Shown: positions 1-9,064 of the stretch, one piece after another
Layout of the letters: each line of letters opens with the position of its first letter
How positions within the stretch are numbered: the first letter of the stretch is position 1
DNA from: Flavobacteriales bacterium
GTDB lineage: Bacteria > Bacteroidota > Bacteroidia > Flavobacteriales_F > PHOS-HE28
Assembly: GCA_020635675.1 (NCBI GenBank)
Contig: JACJZJ010000001.1
Location: forward strand, 896,587 to 960,586
Direction of reading: 5' to 3'
DNA: 64,000 nucleotides
Notes under the pieces: model-generated
What the model was told of the DNA's origin: nothing
Databases searched by the model: none
Seen by the model: the letters and a program-made list of their open reading frames with translations, nothing else
Program-made: the position numbers and the translations under genes

Positions 1-726
1 TCGGCGCCACTGAGTGCGCTGAACACGGTGATCGGCGATCCCGCGCTCATCTTCCTCGAGGAGGGGGCGAAGGTGGAGGCGGCGGTGCTGAACACCACGA
101 AAGGGCCCATCCATGTGGGCCGTGATGCGGAGATCATGGAGGGCTGTCTGGTGCGTGGACCTTTCGCGCTCGGCGCGGACGCCCAGTTGAAGATGGGGGC
201 AAGGATATACGGACCCACGGCGATCGGTCCCGGTAGCCGGATCGGTGGCGAGGTGAACAACAGCGTGGTGTTCGGCCACAGCAACAAGGCCCACGACGGC
301 TTCCTGGGCAATAGTGTCCTGGGCGAATGGTGCAACCTGGGAGCGGACACCAACAACAGCAATCTGAAGAACACCTATGGCGAGGTCAAACTCTGGAGCT
401 ATGCCGAACGCCAATCGATCGGCACCGGACTGCAATTCTGCGGGCTCATCATGGGCGATCACAGCAAGACCGGCATCAACACCATGTTCAACACCGGTAC
501 CGTGGTCGGTGTCTGCACCAACGTTTTCGGTGCGGGGTTCCCATCGAAGCACCTGCCCAGCTTCGTATGGGGTGGTTCCGAAGGGCTGGCGGAGCATGAG
601 CTGGACAAGGCGCTGGCGGTCGCCGAACGCGTGATGGCGCGGCGCCATGTGGAACTGGATCCCGTGCAACGTGCCATACTGACCCATGTTCGGGACATGT
701 CGGCCGTGGATCGCGTCGCCACCTGA
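1..726 (+). CDS. GlmU-like sugar nucleotidyltransferase, C-terminal part (partial)
   Basis: The reading frame is open through the left edge of the window, so only the C-terminal ~241 residues are present. What is visible is a left-handed beta-helix of hexapeptide repeats (for example around VLNTTKGPIHVGRDAEIMEG, IYGPTAIGPGSRIGGEV), followed by a helical tail. This matches the C-terminal half of the Bacteroidota putative sugar nucleotidyltransferase family related to GlmU, whose N-terminal nucleotidyltransferase domain would lie upstream. It probably makes a nucleotide sugar or acetylates a sugar phosphate in the cytoplasm; the substrate cannot be told. A GTG at 28 exists but is not needed as a start because the repeats continue upstream of it. 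Confidence 0.8.
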   Translation, partial: SAPLSALNTVIGDPALIFLEEGAKVEAAVLNTTKGPIHVGRDAEIMEGCLVRGPFALGADAQLKMGARIYGPTAIGPGSRIGGEVNNSVVFGHSNKAHDGFLGNSVLGEWCNLGADTNNSNLKNTYGEVKLWSYAERQSIGTGLQFCGLIMGDHSKTGINTMFNTGTVVGVCTNVFGAGFPSKHLPSFVWGGSEGLAEHELDKALAVAERVMARRHVELDPVQRAILTHVRDMSAVDRVAT

Positions 727-797
727 CGATCCTGCATGCCATGCCCGACGGCATGGTGATTGACCTGCGGCCCGGTCGAGGCCATCGCCTCACTGGG

Positions 798-805
798 TAA
801 TTTTG
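798..805 (+). promoter_or_regulatory. -7 promoter box of lon (TAATTTTG)
   Basis: TAATTTTG fits the Bacteroidota -7 consensus TAnnTTTG exactly and lies 24 nt before the lon ATG at 830. No convincing -33 TTG element was found at the usual distance. Confidence 0.6.
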
Positions 806-829
806 TACATCCATCCCGACCGATCGTTG

Positions 830-3280
830 ATGAACGACATCCTCCAGAACGACGCTTCCTTCTTCAGTTCAGAAGTGCTCGAGAACGAGACCGAACTGAT
901 CCCCCTGATCACGGCAGAGGACGAGGAGCAGATGAACGCGGAATCGACCCCGCCCGAACTGCCCATCCTGCCCTTGCGAAATACGGTACTGTTCCCGGGG
1001 GTGGTCATACCGATCACGGTGGGCCGCGATCGGAGCATCCGTCTGATCCAGGAAGTGTATCGCGGAGGTCGTACGCTCGGGGTGGTCAGCCAGAAGGACG
1101 GTCAGGTGGAGGAGCCCCGCGCCGAGGACCTGAACAAGGTGGGCACCATCGCCCAGATCATCCGCATGCTGCGCATGCCGGACGGTAGCACCACCGCCAT
1201 CATCCAAGGCAAGAAGCGCTTCGAGGTGGTCGAGATGGTGCGCACCGAGCCCTACTTCACCGCAAGGATCAATGAATTCGCGGAAGTGCGGCCGGCCAAG
1301 GACGACAAGGAGTTCGATGCCCTGGTCAGTTCCTTGAAGGACCTGGCCCTCGAGATCATCAAGCAGAGCCCGCACATCCCCACGGAGGCCGGGTTCGCCA
1401 TCAAGAACATCGACAGCCCCAGCTTCCTGGTGAATTTCATCAGTAGCAACATGAACGCCGAGGTGGCCGAGAAGCAGCGTATGCTCGAGGTGGCCGACCT
1501 GCGCGAGCGTGCCAAGATGCTGCTGGCGAGCCTGACCAAGGAACTGCAGCTGTTGCAGATGAAGAACGAGATCCAGAACAAGGTCCGCACAGAGGTCGAC
1601 CGGCAGCAGCGCGAGTACTTCCTGCACCAGCAGATGAAGACCATCCAGGACGAGCTCGGAGGCAATCCGATCGAGCAGGAGCTGGAGGAGATGCGGGCCC
1701 AGGCGATGAAGAAGAAATGGACGCCACAGATCGCCGAGGTGTTCGAGAAGGAACTGGGCAAACTTTCCCGGATGAACCCCGCCGGCGCGGAGTTCAGCGT
1801 TCAGCACAACTATGTGCAGCTGCTCCTGGAACTGCCCTGGGGCGAATACACCAAGGACTCGTTCGACCTCAAACGGGCGCAGAAGATCCTGGACCGCGAT
1901 CATTTCGGACTGGAAAAGGTCAAGGAGCGGATCATCGAACATCTGGCGGTCCTGAAACTGAAGGGCGACATGAAGGCGCCGATCATCTGCCTCTATGGAC
2001 CGCCGGGGGTGGGCAAGACCAGCCTGGGCAAGAGCATGGCCGAAGCGCTCGGCAGGAAGTACGTGCGCATGAGCCTGGGCGGGCTTCACGATGAGGCCGA
2101 GATACGCGGTCATCGGAAGACGTACATCGGAGCGATGCCGGGCCGCGTGATCCAGAGCCTGAAGAAGGCGGGGACGAGCAACCCGCTCTTCGTGCTCGAT
2201 GAGATCGACAAGGTGGGCAAGGACTTCCATGGCGACCCGGCGAGCGCCTTGCTCGAAGTGCTGGACCCGGAACAGAACAGCCATTTCTATGACAACTACG
2301 TCGAGGTCGAATACGACCTGAGCCACGTGATGTTCATTGCCACGGCCAACAGCCTGAGCACCATCCACCCGGCCCTCCGGGACAGGATGGAGATCATCGA
2401 GGTGAACGGATACACCCAGGAGGAGAAGCTGGAGATCGCCAGGAGGCACCTGCTTCCCAAGCAGATGAAGGAGAACGGGATCAAGGCCAAGCAGTTCAAG
2501 CTCGGGGCGGGGCTGTTGGAGGCGATCATCGACAACTACACGGACGAGAGCGGCGTCCGAACCCTGGAGAAGCGCATCGCCAAGCTGGTGCGGTACCGCG
2601 CGAAGCAGATCGCTCTGCGTCAGAAGCATGCGGTGACGATCGACAAGGAGCAGTTGGTGAAGATCTACGGCCCCAGTCACGCGCGTGACAAGTACCAGGG
2701 CAATGATGTCGCCGGTGTGGTCACCGGACTGGCCTGGACACCGACAGGAGGGGACATCCTGTTCATCGAGACCAGCATCACGAAGGGGGAGGGCAAGCTC
2801 ACCCTAACGGGCAATCTGGGTGATGTGATGAAGGAGAGCGCCATGATCGCATTGGAGTACCTCAAAGCCCACAGCGAAATGATCGGGCTCGACCAGGAGG
2901 TGTTCAAACGGTGGAACGTCCATGTACACGTTCCCGAGGGCGCCACGCCGAAGGACGGACCGAGCGCGGGTATCGCCATGCTGACGAGCATGGCCAGCGC
3001 GTTCACCCAACAAAAGGTGCGCAAGTACCTCGCGATGACGGGCGAGATCACGCTGCGCGGACGCGTGCTGCCCGTGGGTGGCATCAAGGAGAAGATCCTG
3101 GCCGCGAAACGCGCGGGTATCAAGGAGATCATCCTGAGCGATGACAATCGCAAGGACATCGAGCAGATCGACAAGCGGTACCTCGTCGGATTGAAGTTCA
3201 CCTACGTCGATGAGATGATCGATGTGGTGCAGCGCGCCCTGCTCAAGGAGAAGGTGGAGCACGCATTGCTCGTGGCATAG
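830..3280 (+). CDS. lon: ATP-dependent Lon protease (endopeptidase La)
   Basis: Cytoplasmic ATP-dependent serine protease that degrades misfolded and regulatory proteins. The 816-residue protein has the full LonA layout: N-terminal substrate domain (about 40-230), coiled-coil linker, AAA+ module with Walker A GPPGVGKT from residue 390 and Walker B FVLDEIDK, and a C-terminal protease domain. The catalytic dyad is intact: Ser712 in PKDGPSAG and Lys755 in GGIKEK, separated by 43 residues as in E. coli Lon. ATG at 830 is preferred over an upstream TTG at 803 because a -7 box ends at 805, which puts the TTG too close to the transcript start. A strong terminator follows at 3325. Confidence 0.97.
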   Translation: MNDILQNDASFFSSEVLENETELIPLITAEDEEQMNAESTPPELPILPLRNTVLFPGVVIPITVGRDRSIRLIQEVYRGGRTLGVVSQKDGQVEEPRAEDLNKVGTIAQIIRMLRMPDGSTTAIIQGKKRFEVVEMVRTEPYFTARINEFAEVRPAKDDKEFDALVSSLKDLALEIIKQSPHIPTEAGFAIKNIDSPSFLVNFISSNMNAEVAEKQRMLEVADLRERAKMLLASLTKELQLLQMKNEIQNKVRTEVDRQQREYFLHQQMKTIQDELGGNPIEQELEEMRAQAMKKKWTPQIAEVFEKELGKLSRMNPAGAEFSVQHNYVQLLLELPWGEYTKDSFDLKRAQKILDRDHFGLEKVKERIIEHLAVLKLKGDMKAPIICLYGPPGVGKTSLGKSMAEALGRKYVRMSLGGLHDEAEIRGHRKTYIGAMPGRVIQSLKKAGTSNPLFVLDEIDKVGKDFHGDPASALLEVLDPEQNSHFYDNYVEVEYDLSHVMFIATANSLSTIHPALRDRMEIIEVNGYTQEEKLEIARRHLLPKQMKENGIKAKQFKLGAGLLEAIIDNYTDESGVRTLEKRIAKLVRYRAKQIALRQKHAVTIDKEQLVKIYGPSHARDKYQGNDVAGVVTGLAWTPTGGDILFIETSITKGEGKLTLTGNLGDVMKESAMIALEYLKAHSEMIGLDQEVFKRWNVHVHVPEGATPKDGPSAGIAMLTSMASAFTQQKVRKYLAMTGEITLRGRVLPVGGIKEKILAAKRAGIKEIILSDDNRKDIEQIDKRYLVGLKFTYVDEMIDVVQRALLKEKVEHALLVA

Positions 3281-3324
3281 AATGTCGGGCGGGCCGCGTC
3301 ACGTGTCCGCCCCCTGGAAAGCAG

Positions 3325-3352
3325 AAAGGTCCCGCCGAGAGGCGGGACCTTT
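3325..3352. terminator. Bidirectional hairpin terminator between lon and the convergent lipoprotein gene
   Basis: Perfect 12-bp inverted repeat AAAGGTCCCGCC / GGCGGGACCTTT with a GAGA loop. It sits 44 nt after the lon stop and 36 nt from the 3' end of the convergent gene, so it can serve both strands. Confidence 0.85.
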
Positions 3353-3387
3353 CCATTTACCGAGCGTTGCGATGTACCTGGAAGCGC

Positions 3388-4815
3388 TCAGTAGGGGGTG
3401 TTCTGGGGATCCCAGTTCGTCCATCCTGCCGTCCAGTCGGTGGAACCGAACGCGCCGACGTAGCTGGTGCTGTTGAAGAAGCTGTCCGTCACCGGGCCGG
3501 AGGTGAAATCACTGCCGCTCAGGAGCGGGCTGCCGGCCGTGGGAAGTAGGTCCGGTGCGCTGAGCGACATCGGGTAGGCGATCATCAGGTCCGTCAGGTC
3601 GCTGATGATGCTGTTGTTGTAGGATGCCGTGTTGAACCACGTGCTCACGTCCCAGCTTCCGCCGCTCTCCACCTCCAGGGTGCTTGGGCAGCCTGCCAGC
3701 GTGGTATTGCGCACACGGAGCTCATCGGCGTCCGCGTTCGCCTGCGCGCCGCTTCCATCGATCAGGAGACCGGTGGGCCAGCCCGCGATCACGGAGTTGT
3801 AGCAGTTCAGCTTCGTGTTCCGGCGCAGGTGACCACCACGCTTGAACTGACCGTTGATGCTGGCGGACACGGTGTAGGGGCCGTACAGGCTCATGTTGCT
3901 GAACACCGGCATCGTATAGGGGCTGTAGGGGTCGCCGGCCGCGTCGTTGTCGCTTTCGAAGCCGTTGCTGCCACTGACGTCAGCGATGTCCGGATCACGC
4001 AGACCAAGACCGAACTGCACCTTGCCGTGATAGCCGAAGTCGGTGTCGAACTCATCGTCCCAGCCGCGGAACGCGATCATGTATTTGCAGTTGACCGCGC
4101 CGCCGAACCACTCGTAGCTGTCGTCGCCGCTGTAGCTCACCTGCACGTGGTCGATGGTGGTCCCACTGCCCACCGCGGCCAGTGTCAGTCCATTGATCTC
4201 CTGGTTGGGTTGGAAGGCGATGCCGGGGAACTCGATGCGCACGTATTGCATCACGCCTGAGTTGTCGTTGTCCTGCGTGCCGCCGTAGGTCGCGTCCGGT
4301 CCGCCTTCGACGGTCGGGTCGGAGGGCTGGTTCTGGGTGGCGCGACCGCAGAGGATGATCCCGCCCCAGTCGCCATAGTCGCGGGAGCCGGCGGGCTGGT
4401 TGGACGTGAAGACGATGGGCTGGTTCTGGGTGCCGGCGGCCATGAGCTTGCCACCCCGGCGGACGATCAGCGAACCCTTGGAGGCCTTGTCCCCCTTCAC
4501 GATGGTACCGGGTTCCACGGTGAGGGTCGCACCGCTGTTCACGTAGACGAAGCCCTTGAGGAGCCATTTGTTCGCCGCGGAGAAGGTGTAGTTCACGTCG
4601 GTCTCGCCCTCCACCTGCATCACACCGCTGCCCAGGTCGGTGATGGTGAATTCCTTCGATGATGCATACTCGCAGCAGCAATCCTTGTCCGCATCGGGAT
4701 CGTAGTTCAGGGCCGTCGGATCGGTGCAGCCCTCTTTCTTTTTGCACGCGGGTAGCACGGCGGCGACCGTTCCGATCACGGCCAACGCCAGCGCGTTCTT
4801 GAAGATGAAGTTCAT
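3388..4815 (-). CDS. Putative outer-surface lipoprotein with TSP3-like N-terminal motif
   Basis: 475 residues. The N-terminus is a lipoprotein signal with a lipobox LPAC (Cys about residue 24), so the mature protein should be lipid-anchored. Next comes a CTDPTALNYDPDA motif, the calcium-binding-like repeat common in secreted Bacteroidota proteins, then a long Gly/Ser/Asn-rich region with repeated short strands (SLIVRRGGKLMAAG, IIDHVQVSYSG-like) suggesting a beta-helix. The gene lies directly downstream of, and in the same direction as, a TonB-dependent receptor (4977-7796), with a terminator between them and its own promoter. Both upstream regions carry a similar 11-bp-spaced TTAA repeat, so the pair is probably co-regulated and may act in uptake of one substrate. 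The biochemical function is not known. Confidence 0.75.
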   Translation of the reverse strand: MNFIFKNALALAVIGTVAAVLPACKKKEGCTDPTALNYDPDADKDCCCEYASSKEFTITDLGSGVMQVEGETDVNYTFSAANKWLLKGFVYVNSGATLTVEPGTIVKGDKASKGSLIVRRGGKLMAAGTQNQPIVFTSNQPAGSRDYGDWGGIILCGRATQNQPSDPTVEGGPDATYGGTQDNDNSGVMQYVRIEFPGIAFQPNQEINGLTLAAVGSGTTIDHVQVSYSGDDSYEWFGGAVNCKYMIAFRGWDDEFDTDFGYHGKVQFGLGLRDPDIADVSGSNGFESDNDAAGDPYSPYTMPVFSNMSLYGPYTVSASINGQFKRGGHLRRNTKLNCYNSVIAGWPTGLLIDGSGAQANADADELRVRNTTLAGCPSTLEVESGGSWDVSTWFNTASYNNSIISDLTDLMIAYPMSLSAPDLLPTAGSPLLSGSDFTSGPVTDSFFNSTSYVGAFGSTDWTAGWTNWDPQNTPY

Positions 4816-4838
4816 GGTACAGCTCTTTGTTTGTGCGG

Positions 4839-4846
4839 CAAACGTA
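4839..4846 (-). promoter_or_regulatory. -7 promoter box of the lipoprotein gene (TACGTTTG)
   Basis: Read on the minus strand this is TACGTTTG, an exact TAnnTTTG match 23 nt before the ATG at 4815. A single CTTAACATC element lies just upstream at 4854-4862. Confidence 0.6.
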
Positions 4847-4898
4847 CCGGCACGATGTTAAGCTGGATCTCCCTTCGTCTTATCGCTGGGGTCCATCG

Positions 4899-4916
4899 GC
4901 TTTAAGCTTGTGTTAA
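4899..4916 (-). promoter_or_regulatory. Candidate PhoB-type box upstream of the lipoprotein gene
   Basis: On the minus strand: TTAACAC-AAGC-TTAAAGC, two similar 7-mers with an 11-bp repeat period, the geometry of PhoB half-sites. A comparable element stands upstream of the neighbouring TonB receptor (7871-7888). Assignment to PhoB is an inference from geometry only. Confidence 0.35.
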
Positions 4917-4930
4917 GGGCATAACACGAC

Positions 4931-4957
4931 AAGGGCCCGGCCAATGGTCGGGCCCTT
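4931..4957 (-). terminator. Hairpin terminator after the TonB receptor gene
   Basis: Inverted repeat AAGGGCCCG / CGGGCCCTT with a 9-nt loop, 20 nt beyond the receptor stop codon. It separates the receptor from the downstream lipoprotein promoter region. There is no strong T-run. Confidence 0.6.
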
Positions 4958-4976
4958 ATGCAGGTCCGCGGCCTGG

Positions 4977-7796
4977 TCAGAGCGTGAATCCGATCCCGAG
5001 CGAGAAGTAGGTCCCGCGCCGGAAGCCAAGGATCTCCTCGTCCTGGTCGTTGATCGTACCGTCCTCGTTGCTGTCCTGCATCAGGCGGGTCCTTTGGTTC
5101 AGGATATCCTGTGCGCTCAGCTTCACTTCGAAATGCTTCCCCAGGCCCTTCGTCACGGTCGCGTCAACGGTGCTGCGTGGCATCTCGTAGATATCCGGTG
5201 TTCCGGTCGTGCCCACCGCGTAAAGTCGACGGCCGAACACATTGTACAGGAGGTTGAACTGGAGCTTGTGTTCGGCCTGCTCGAAATAGATGCCACCGTT
5301 CAGCACATAGGGCGATTGTCCCATCATCGGCCTTTCGCTCGACTGGCCCTTCGCCTGGTCGCCCAGCTGGACGCGGCTGTAGATGTAGGTCGCGTTCAAC
5401 AGGAGGCTGAACCGGCCCAATGCGCCGCTTGCACCCATGCTGGCGAGGGATCGGCGGAATTCCACTTCGGCACCGATGCTCATGGCGCTCTCGGCGTTCC
5501 GGAAGGTGAAATTGCGCGTACCACCCGATCCGGCGCCCGGCACGAAGTACAGTTCGATCGGGTCCGCGAACGACTTGTAGAACGCGCCGGCGCTGATGAT
5601 CTCTCCGGCCCCGGGGTAGTACTCCCAGCGCGCATCCACGTTCTGGATGGTGGCCGTCCGCAGGCTGTCATTGCCGAAGAGCACGTTGTTCGTGCTGAAA
5701 TCGTAGAAGCTGAAGGGCGCCAGTTCCCGGAATTCCGGACGGTTCACCGTCATGGCGTAACCGGCGCGCACCAGCGCCCGCTCCGTGACGTTGTAGTTCG
5801 CGTTAAGGGAGGGCAGGATGCTCAGCACGGGGTTGTTGATGCGGATACGGCGGCCGCTGTAGGTGGTGCTCGTCAGCTCCTGGGTGTTGTGCTCCGCCCT
5901 TGCACCGGCGCTCAAGGTGAAGAGCTTCGAGAATACGAACGTGCCGGAGAGGTAGCCGGCGTAAAGGTGGTTGGCCGCATCGTACCTGTCGCTCGGATTG
6001 GTGCCCTCTTCGAGCTTGAAGCCGGTGGTGTTGTTGATGTGTTCTTCCGTGAACACTTGCTCCAGGGGCAGGTCCAGCAGACTCTGGTCGAACTGGGAGG
6101 TGCTGGCCTTTTTGAACGACATCCAGCGGGCGTCGAAGCTCCGGTCCTTCATCTCCGCGAAGCCGCCAACACGCAACTTCACACCGACTTTCGCATCGGG
6201 CTTGCCCACGCGTTGTTCGAAGTCCAGCTTGCCCGTGTAGATGTGTTCGTGCAACTCGGAATAGAAACGGCCGGCATCCAGTGTGCTGGCGCCCGGTGGC
6301 ACGATCACTTCGTACGGCACATCCGCCTCCGTGGTATGGATGTCGCGTACCGTGCGGATGCGCCGGTAGTCCGGTTCCTGCCCGGTGGCGAGCCCATAGC
6401 CGAGCGTCCAATCCAGCTTGTTCACATCGGTCTTCAGATCATGGCTCCCGTGCAATTGACCGCTGTAGATCGTCCGCTGTTCGTAGCGGTAGGCGTAGTT
6501 GCGCACCTGTGATCCCCCCTCTAGGTCCCGTCCCGTGCGCAGCGTGGTCTGCTCCGTTCCCTGCTGGGTGAAGAGGTTGCGGAGATCGAGCTTGGTGCCA
6601 TTGCCGATCAAAGCGGTCCAGTTATGCAGCGCGCTTATCCGGGCCTGCTGGATGTTCTCGTTGTCCTTGTAACTGTATATGGTGTCACTATGGCCGACGA
6701 TCGGATCGTAGGTGTTGTAATTGTAGTTGTTCGCCGTGTAGGCGCTGCGTGTGTTGCTGTAGCTCAGTGCGGTGAGCGTACCTCCGGTCACCTTGGCGTC
6801 ATCCTTGCCGAACCTGCGGGCAATGAGCAGGTCGAAACGTCCATCGGGTGCCGCGTTCGTCCTCTTCGTGGCCCAGTTGTTCGGCAGCGAGCGACCCGCG
6901 TTCTGCAACGTGGCGGGATCGGTCACCGTGGACAGGTCCGCCGGGAAGGCATCGGGGAGTTTCCGATAACCATCATCGAAACCGAGGGCATCGGTCGGAC
7001 TGCCTGTGCTGGTGTAGAACTTGTCGAAGGTCGTTCCGGAACGGTAGCTCGTGCTCAGCCCCACCTTGGTGATGTTCTCGTTGGGCACGTTCACGGTGTA
7101 GAGCTTCACCACGCCACCGGCGAATTCACCGGGAAGGTCGGCGCTGCCGGTCTTGAAGATCAGCACCCGGTCGAGCGCGCCGCTTGGCAGGATGTCGAAG
7201 CTGAACGCCCGGCGGTCCGCTTCAAGGCTGGGGGCGGTCACATCGTTGAGCTGAACGGTGTTGTAGCGATCGGCCAACCCCCGGACCATCACGAAGCGGT
7301 TCCCGATCAGCGTCACGCCCGGTACACGTTTCACGACGTCGCCCGCGCTGCGGTCCTGGCTTTTGGCGATCTGTTGGCGACCGATGCCGTTCACGACCTG
7401 CTCGCTCTTGCGGGTCTCCATAAGCACCGCGCTCTCGGTCTCCGTGCGTCGCACGCTCACCACTTCCACCGCCTTCATCTCCACGGCTTGCGACCGCAAC
7501 TCGATGTCCACGGTCGTGCGCTCGCCGGTGGTCACCGTCACGTTGCGTTCCTCCGGCTGGAAACCGACGAAGGAGACCGCGAGTACATGTTCTCCGGGGT
7601 CGGCCTGGAAGCTGAATTTGCCGTCGAGGTCCGTGGTGGCACCGGTGGTGGTGCCTTTGATCACCACGTTCACGAAGGGCATCGGTTGCGGCCGACCGCC
7701 TTCATTGGATGTGATCGTTCCCGCAATGGTGCCCTGTTGGCCCAGGGACCACAGGGTGCTCGCGGTGAATAACAAGGTCAGCAGGGTACGGTACAT
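4977..7796 (-). CDS. TonB-dependent outer-membrane receptor with carboxypeptidase-like N-domain
   Basis: 939 residues. Signal peptide (1-20), a carboxypeptidase-D-like beta-sandwich (about 22-110, typical of Bacteroidota receptors), a plug domain (about 120-250, with RGLADRYNTVQLNDV) and a C-terminal 22-strand-type beta-barrel ending in GTYFSLGIGFTL. It should import a ligand across the outer membrane using TonB/ExbBD energy. No SusD gene is adjacent; the partner is instead a lipoprotein gene just downstream (3388-4815). The upstream region has a repeat resembling a phosphate box, so a phosphorus-related substrate is possible but unproven. Confidence 0.9.
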   Translation of the reverse strand: MYRTLLTLLFTASTLWSLGQQGTIAGTITSNEGGRPQPMPFVNVVIKGTTTGATTDLDGKFSFQADPGEHVLAVSFVGFQPEERNVTVTTGERTTVDIELRSQAVEMKAVEVVSVRRTETESAVLMETRKSEQVVNGIGRQQIAKSQDRSAGDVVKRVPGVTLIGNRFVMVRGLADRYNTVQLNDVTAPSLEADRRAFSFDILPSGALDRVLIFKTGSADLPGEFAGGVVKLYTVNVPNENITKVGLSTSYRSGTTFDKFYTSTGSPTDALGFDDGYRKLPDAFPADLSTVTDPATLQNAGRSLPNNWATKRTNAAPDGRFDLLIARRFGKDDAKVTGGTLTALSYSNTRSAYTANNYNYNTYDPIVGHSDTIYSYKDNENIQQARISALHNWTALIGNGTKLDLRNLFTQQGTEQTTLRTGRDLEGGSQVRNYAYRYEQRTIYSGQLHGSHDLKTDVNKLDWTLGYGLATGQEPDYRRIRTVRDIHTTEADVPYEVIVPPGASTLDAGRFYSELHEHIYTGKLDFEQRVGKPDAKVGVKLRVGGFAEMKDRSFDARWMSFKKASTSQFDQSLLDLPLEQVFTEEHINNTTGFKLEEGTNPSDRYDAANHLYAGYLSGTFVFSKLFTLSAGARAEHNTQELTSTTYSGRRIRINNPVLSILPSLNANYNVTERALVRAGYAMTVNRPEFRELAPFSFYDFSTNNVLFGNDSLRTATIQNVDARWEYYPGAGEIISAGAFYKSFADPIELYFVPGAGSGGTRNFTFRNAESAMSIGAEVEFRRSLASMGASGALGRFSLLLNATYIYSRVQLGDQAKGQSSERPMMGQSPYVLNGGIYFEQAEHKLQFNLLYNVFGRRLYAVGTTGTPDIYEMPRSTVDATVTKGLGKHFEVKLSAQDILNQRTRLMQDSNEDGTINDQDEEILGFRRGTYFSLGIGFTL

Positions 7797-7870
7797 CGCG
7801 TTCGCTTCGGGCGTTCAGGGCCTTTCGCGAAGCAAAAGTCCCGGTCGGTTGTTACCGGGTGCTTCATGGA

Positions 7871-7888
7871 TCGTTAAGACATTGTTAG
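7871..7888 (-). promoter_or_regulatory. Candidate PhoB-type box upstream of the TonB receptor
   Basis: Minus-strand CTAACAA-TGTC-TTAACGA: two related 7-mers with an 11-bp period, 75 nt before the receptor start. It resembles the element at 4899-4916. Further TTAAC/GTTA words at 7848-7854 and 7902-7908 surround it. Confidence 0.35.
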
Positions 7889-8005
7889 CGCTTCAGGTCC
7901 CATTAACAATGGCTTTCCACGCGTCGGTCGCCGTCCAGCGGCCGCATCCGCCATACTTTGCGCCGCTAACTTGCGTTCCTTTCGCGTTCACCGATCGTCC
8001 CTGGC

Positions 8006-9052
8006 ATGACCAAGCCCCTGATCCTCCTGGCCATTACCGGTGCCTTGTCCGTCCGATCGATGGCGCAATCGGGTGGGCAGGATGCGTTCCATGTGCTCGA
8101 TATTCCCTCGTCCGCACGGTTGTCCGCGCTCGGGGGCACCTACCCCGCGCTGCTGGACGATGATCTGAACCTGGGGATCTTCAATCCCGCACTCTTGAAC
8201 GCGACGATGACGAGGCAGATCGCGCTCAGCTACCTGCCGTATTTCGACGGCATTCAAATGGGGTTCGGTTCCTATGCCCATCACTTCGACAGCATCCGGA
8301 CCACCTTTTCGGGCACGGTGCAGTTCATTGACTACGGAACCTTCGACCGCACGGATGAGACCGGTGCGGAGCTCGGAAGCTTCCAAGCGGGCGAATATGT
8401 CTTCCAGGTGGGCGCGGCGCATCCGATCGACAGTCTCTTCGCGCTGGGGGCCAACGTGAAGTTCATCACCTCGCAACTGGCCGGCTACAACAGCACGGCC
8501 TGGGCGGTGGATCTGGGCGGGGTCTTCACCAAGCCTTCTCTCGGGCTCACCATGGCCGTGCTCTTGAGGAACATCGGTTACCAGACCTCCACCTACACCG
8601 ACCAACGCGAGGAGCTGCCGTTCAATGCGGAACTGGGAGTGACCTACAAGTTCAGGCATGCGCCGTTCCGCCTTGGGTTGGTGTACGAGAACATCCAACG
8701 ATGGGACCTGACCTACGACGATCCCGTGCAACAGACCACGATCGACCCGACGACGGGGGAGGCCATCGTGAAGAAGACCTCCTTCGGGGAGAAGCTGACC
8801 TACCATCTCGTCCCCAGTGCCGAGATCCTTTTCGGCAGGTACTTCATGGCCCGCCTGGGCTTCAATTTCCGACGTCGGCATGAGTTGAGGGTGGAAGGGA
8901 AGCCGGGCATCGCCGGGCTTTCTTTCGGTCTGGGCATCAGGGTCAGCAAGTTCCATTTGAGCTACGGGTTCGCGAAGTACCACCTGGCCGGGACCAGCAA
9001 CACCATCACGCTGTCCACGCGGTTCAGCGATTTCAAGCGGAAGGCCGGTTAA
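8006..9052 (+). CDS. porQ: Type IX secretion system protein PorQ
   Basis: 348 residues with a signal peptide (cut near SMAQ-SGG). The N-terminus FHVLDIPSSARLSALGGTYP and the FadL/PorV-like beta-barrel pattern of alternating strands match PorQ, which together with PorZ forms the attachment complex that anchors T9SS cargo to A-LPS at the cell surface. The gene is followed after 12 nt by cmk, a pairing commonly seen in Bacteroidota. A loose -7 box ATACTTTG lies at 7953-7960. Its presence fits the T9SS-type C-termini found on several proteins in this window. Confidence 0.88.
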   Translation: MTKPLILLAITGALSVRSMAQSGGQDAFHVLDIPSSARLSALGGTYPALLDDDLNLGIFNPALLNATMTRQIALSYLPYFDGIQMGFGSYAHHFDSIRTTFSGTVQFIDYGTFDRTDETGAELGSFQAGEYVFQVGAAHPIDSLFALGANVKFITSQLAGYNSTAWAVDLGGVFTKPSLGLTMAVLLRNIGYQTSTYTDQREELPFNAELGVTYKFRHAPFRLGLVYENIQRWDLTYDDPVQQTTIDPTTGEAIVKKTSFGEKLTYHLVPSAEILFGRYFMARLGFNFRRRHELRVEGKPGIAGLSFGLGIRVSKFHLSYGFAKYHLAGTSNTITLSTRFSDFKRKAG

Positions 9053-9064
9053 TTTGGCCACCGC

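Noticed and set aside
869..2680. 603-codon open frame on the minus strand opposite lon
   Set aside because: It is exactly antisense to the well-supported Lon protein, has a His/Leu/Gln/Asp-rich low-complexity composition and no family motif; long antisense frames are expected in GC-rich genes.
4944..6512. 522-codon plus-strand frame opposite the TonB receptor
   Set aside because: Antisense to a receptor with clear domains; composition is a shadow (Val/Arg/Gln/His-rich) with no motifs.
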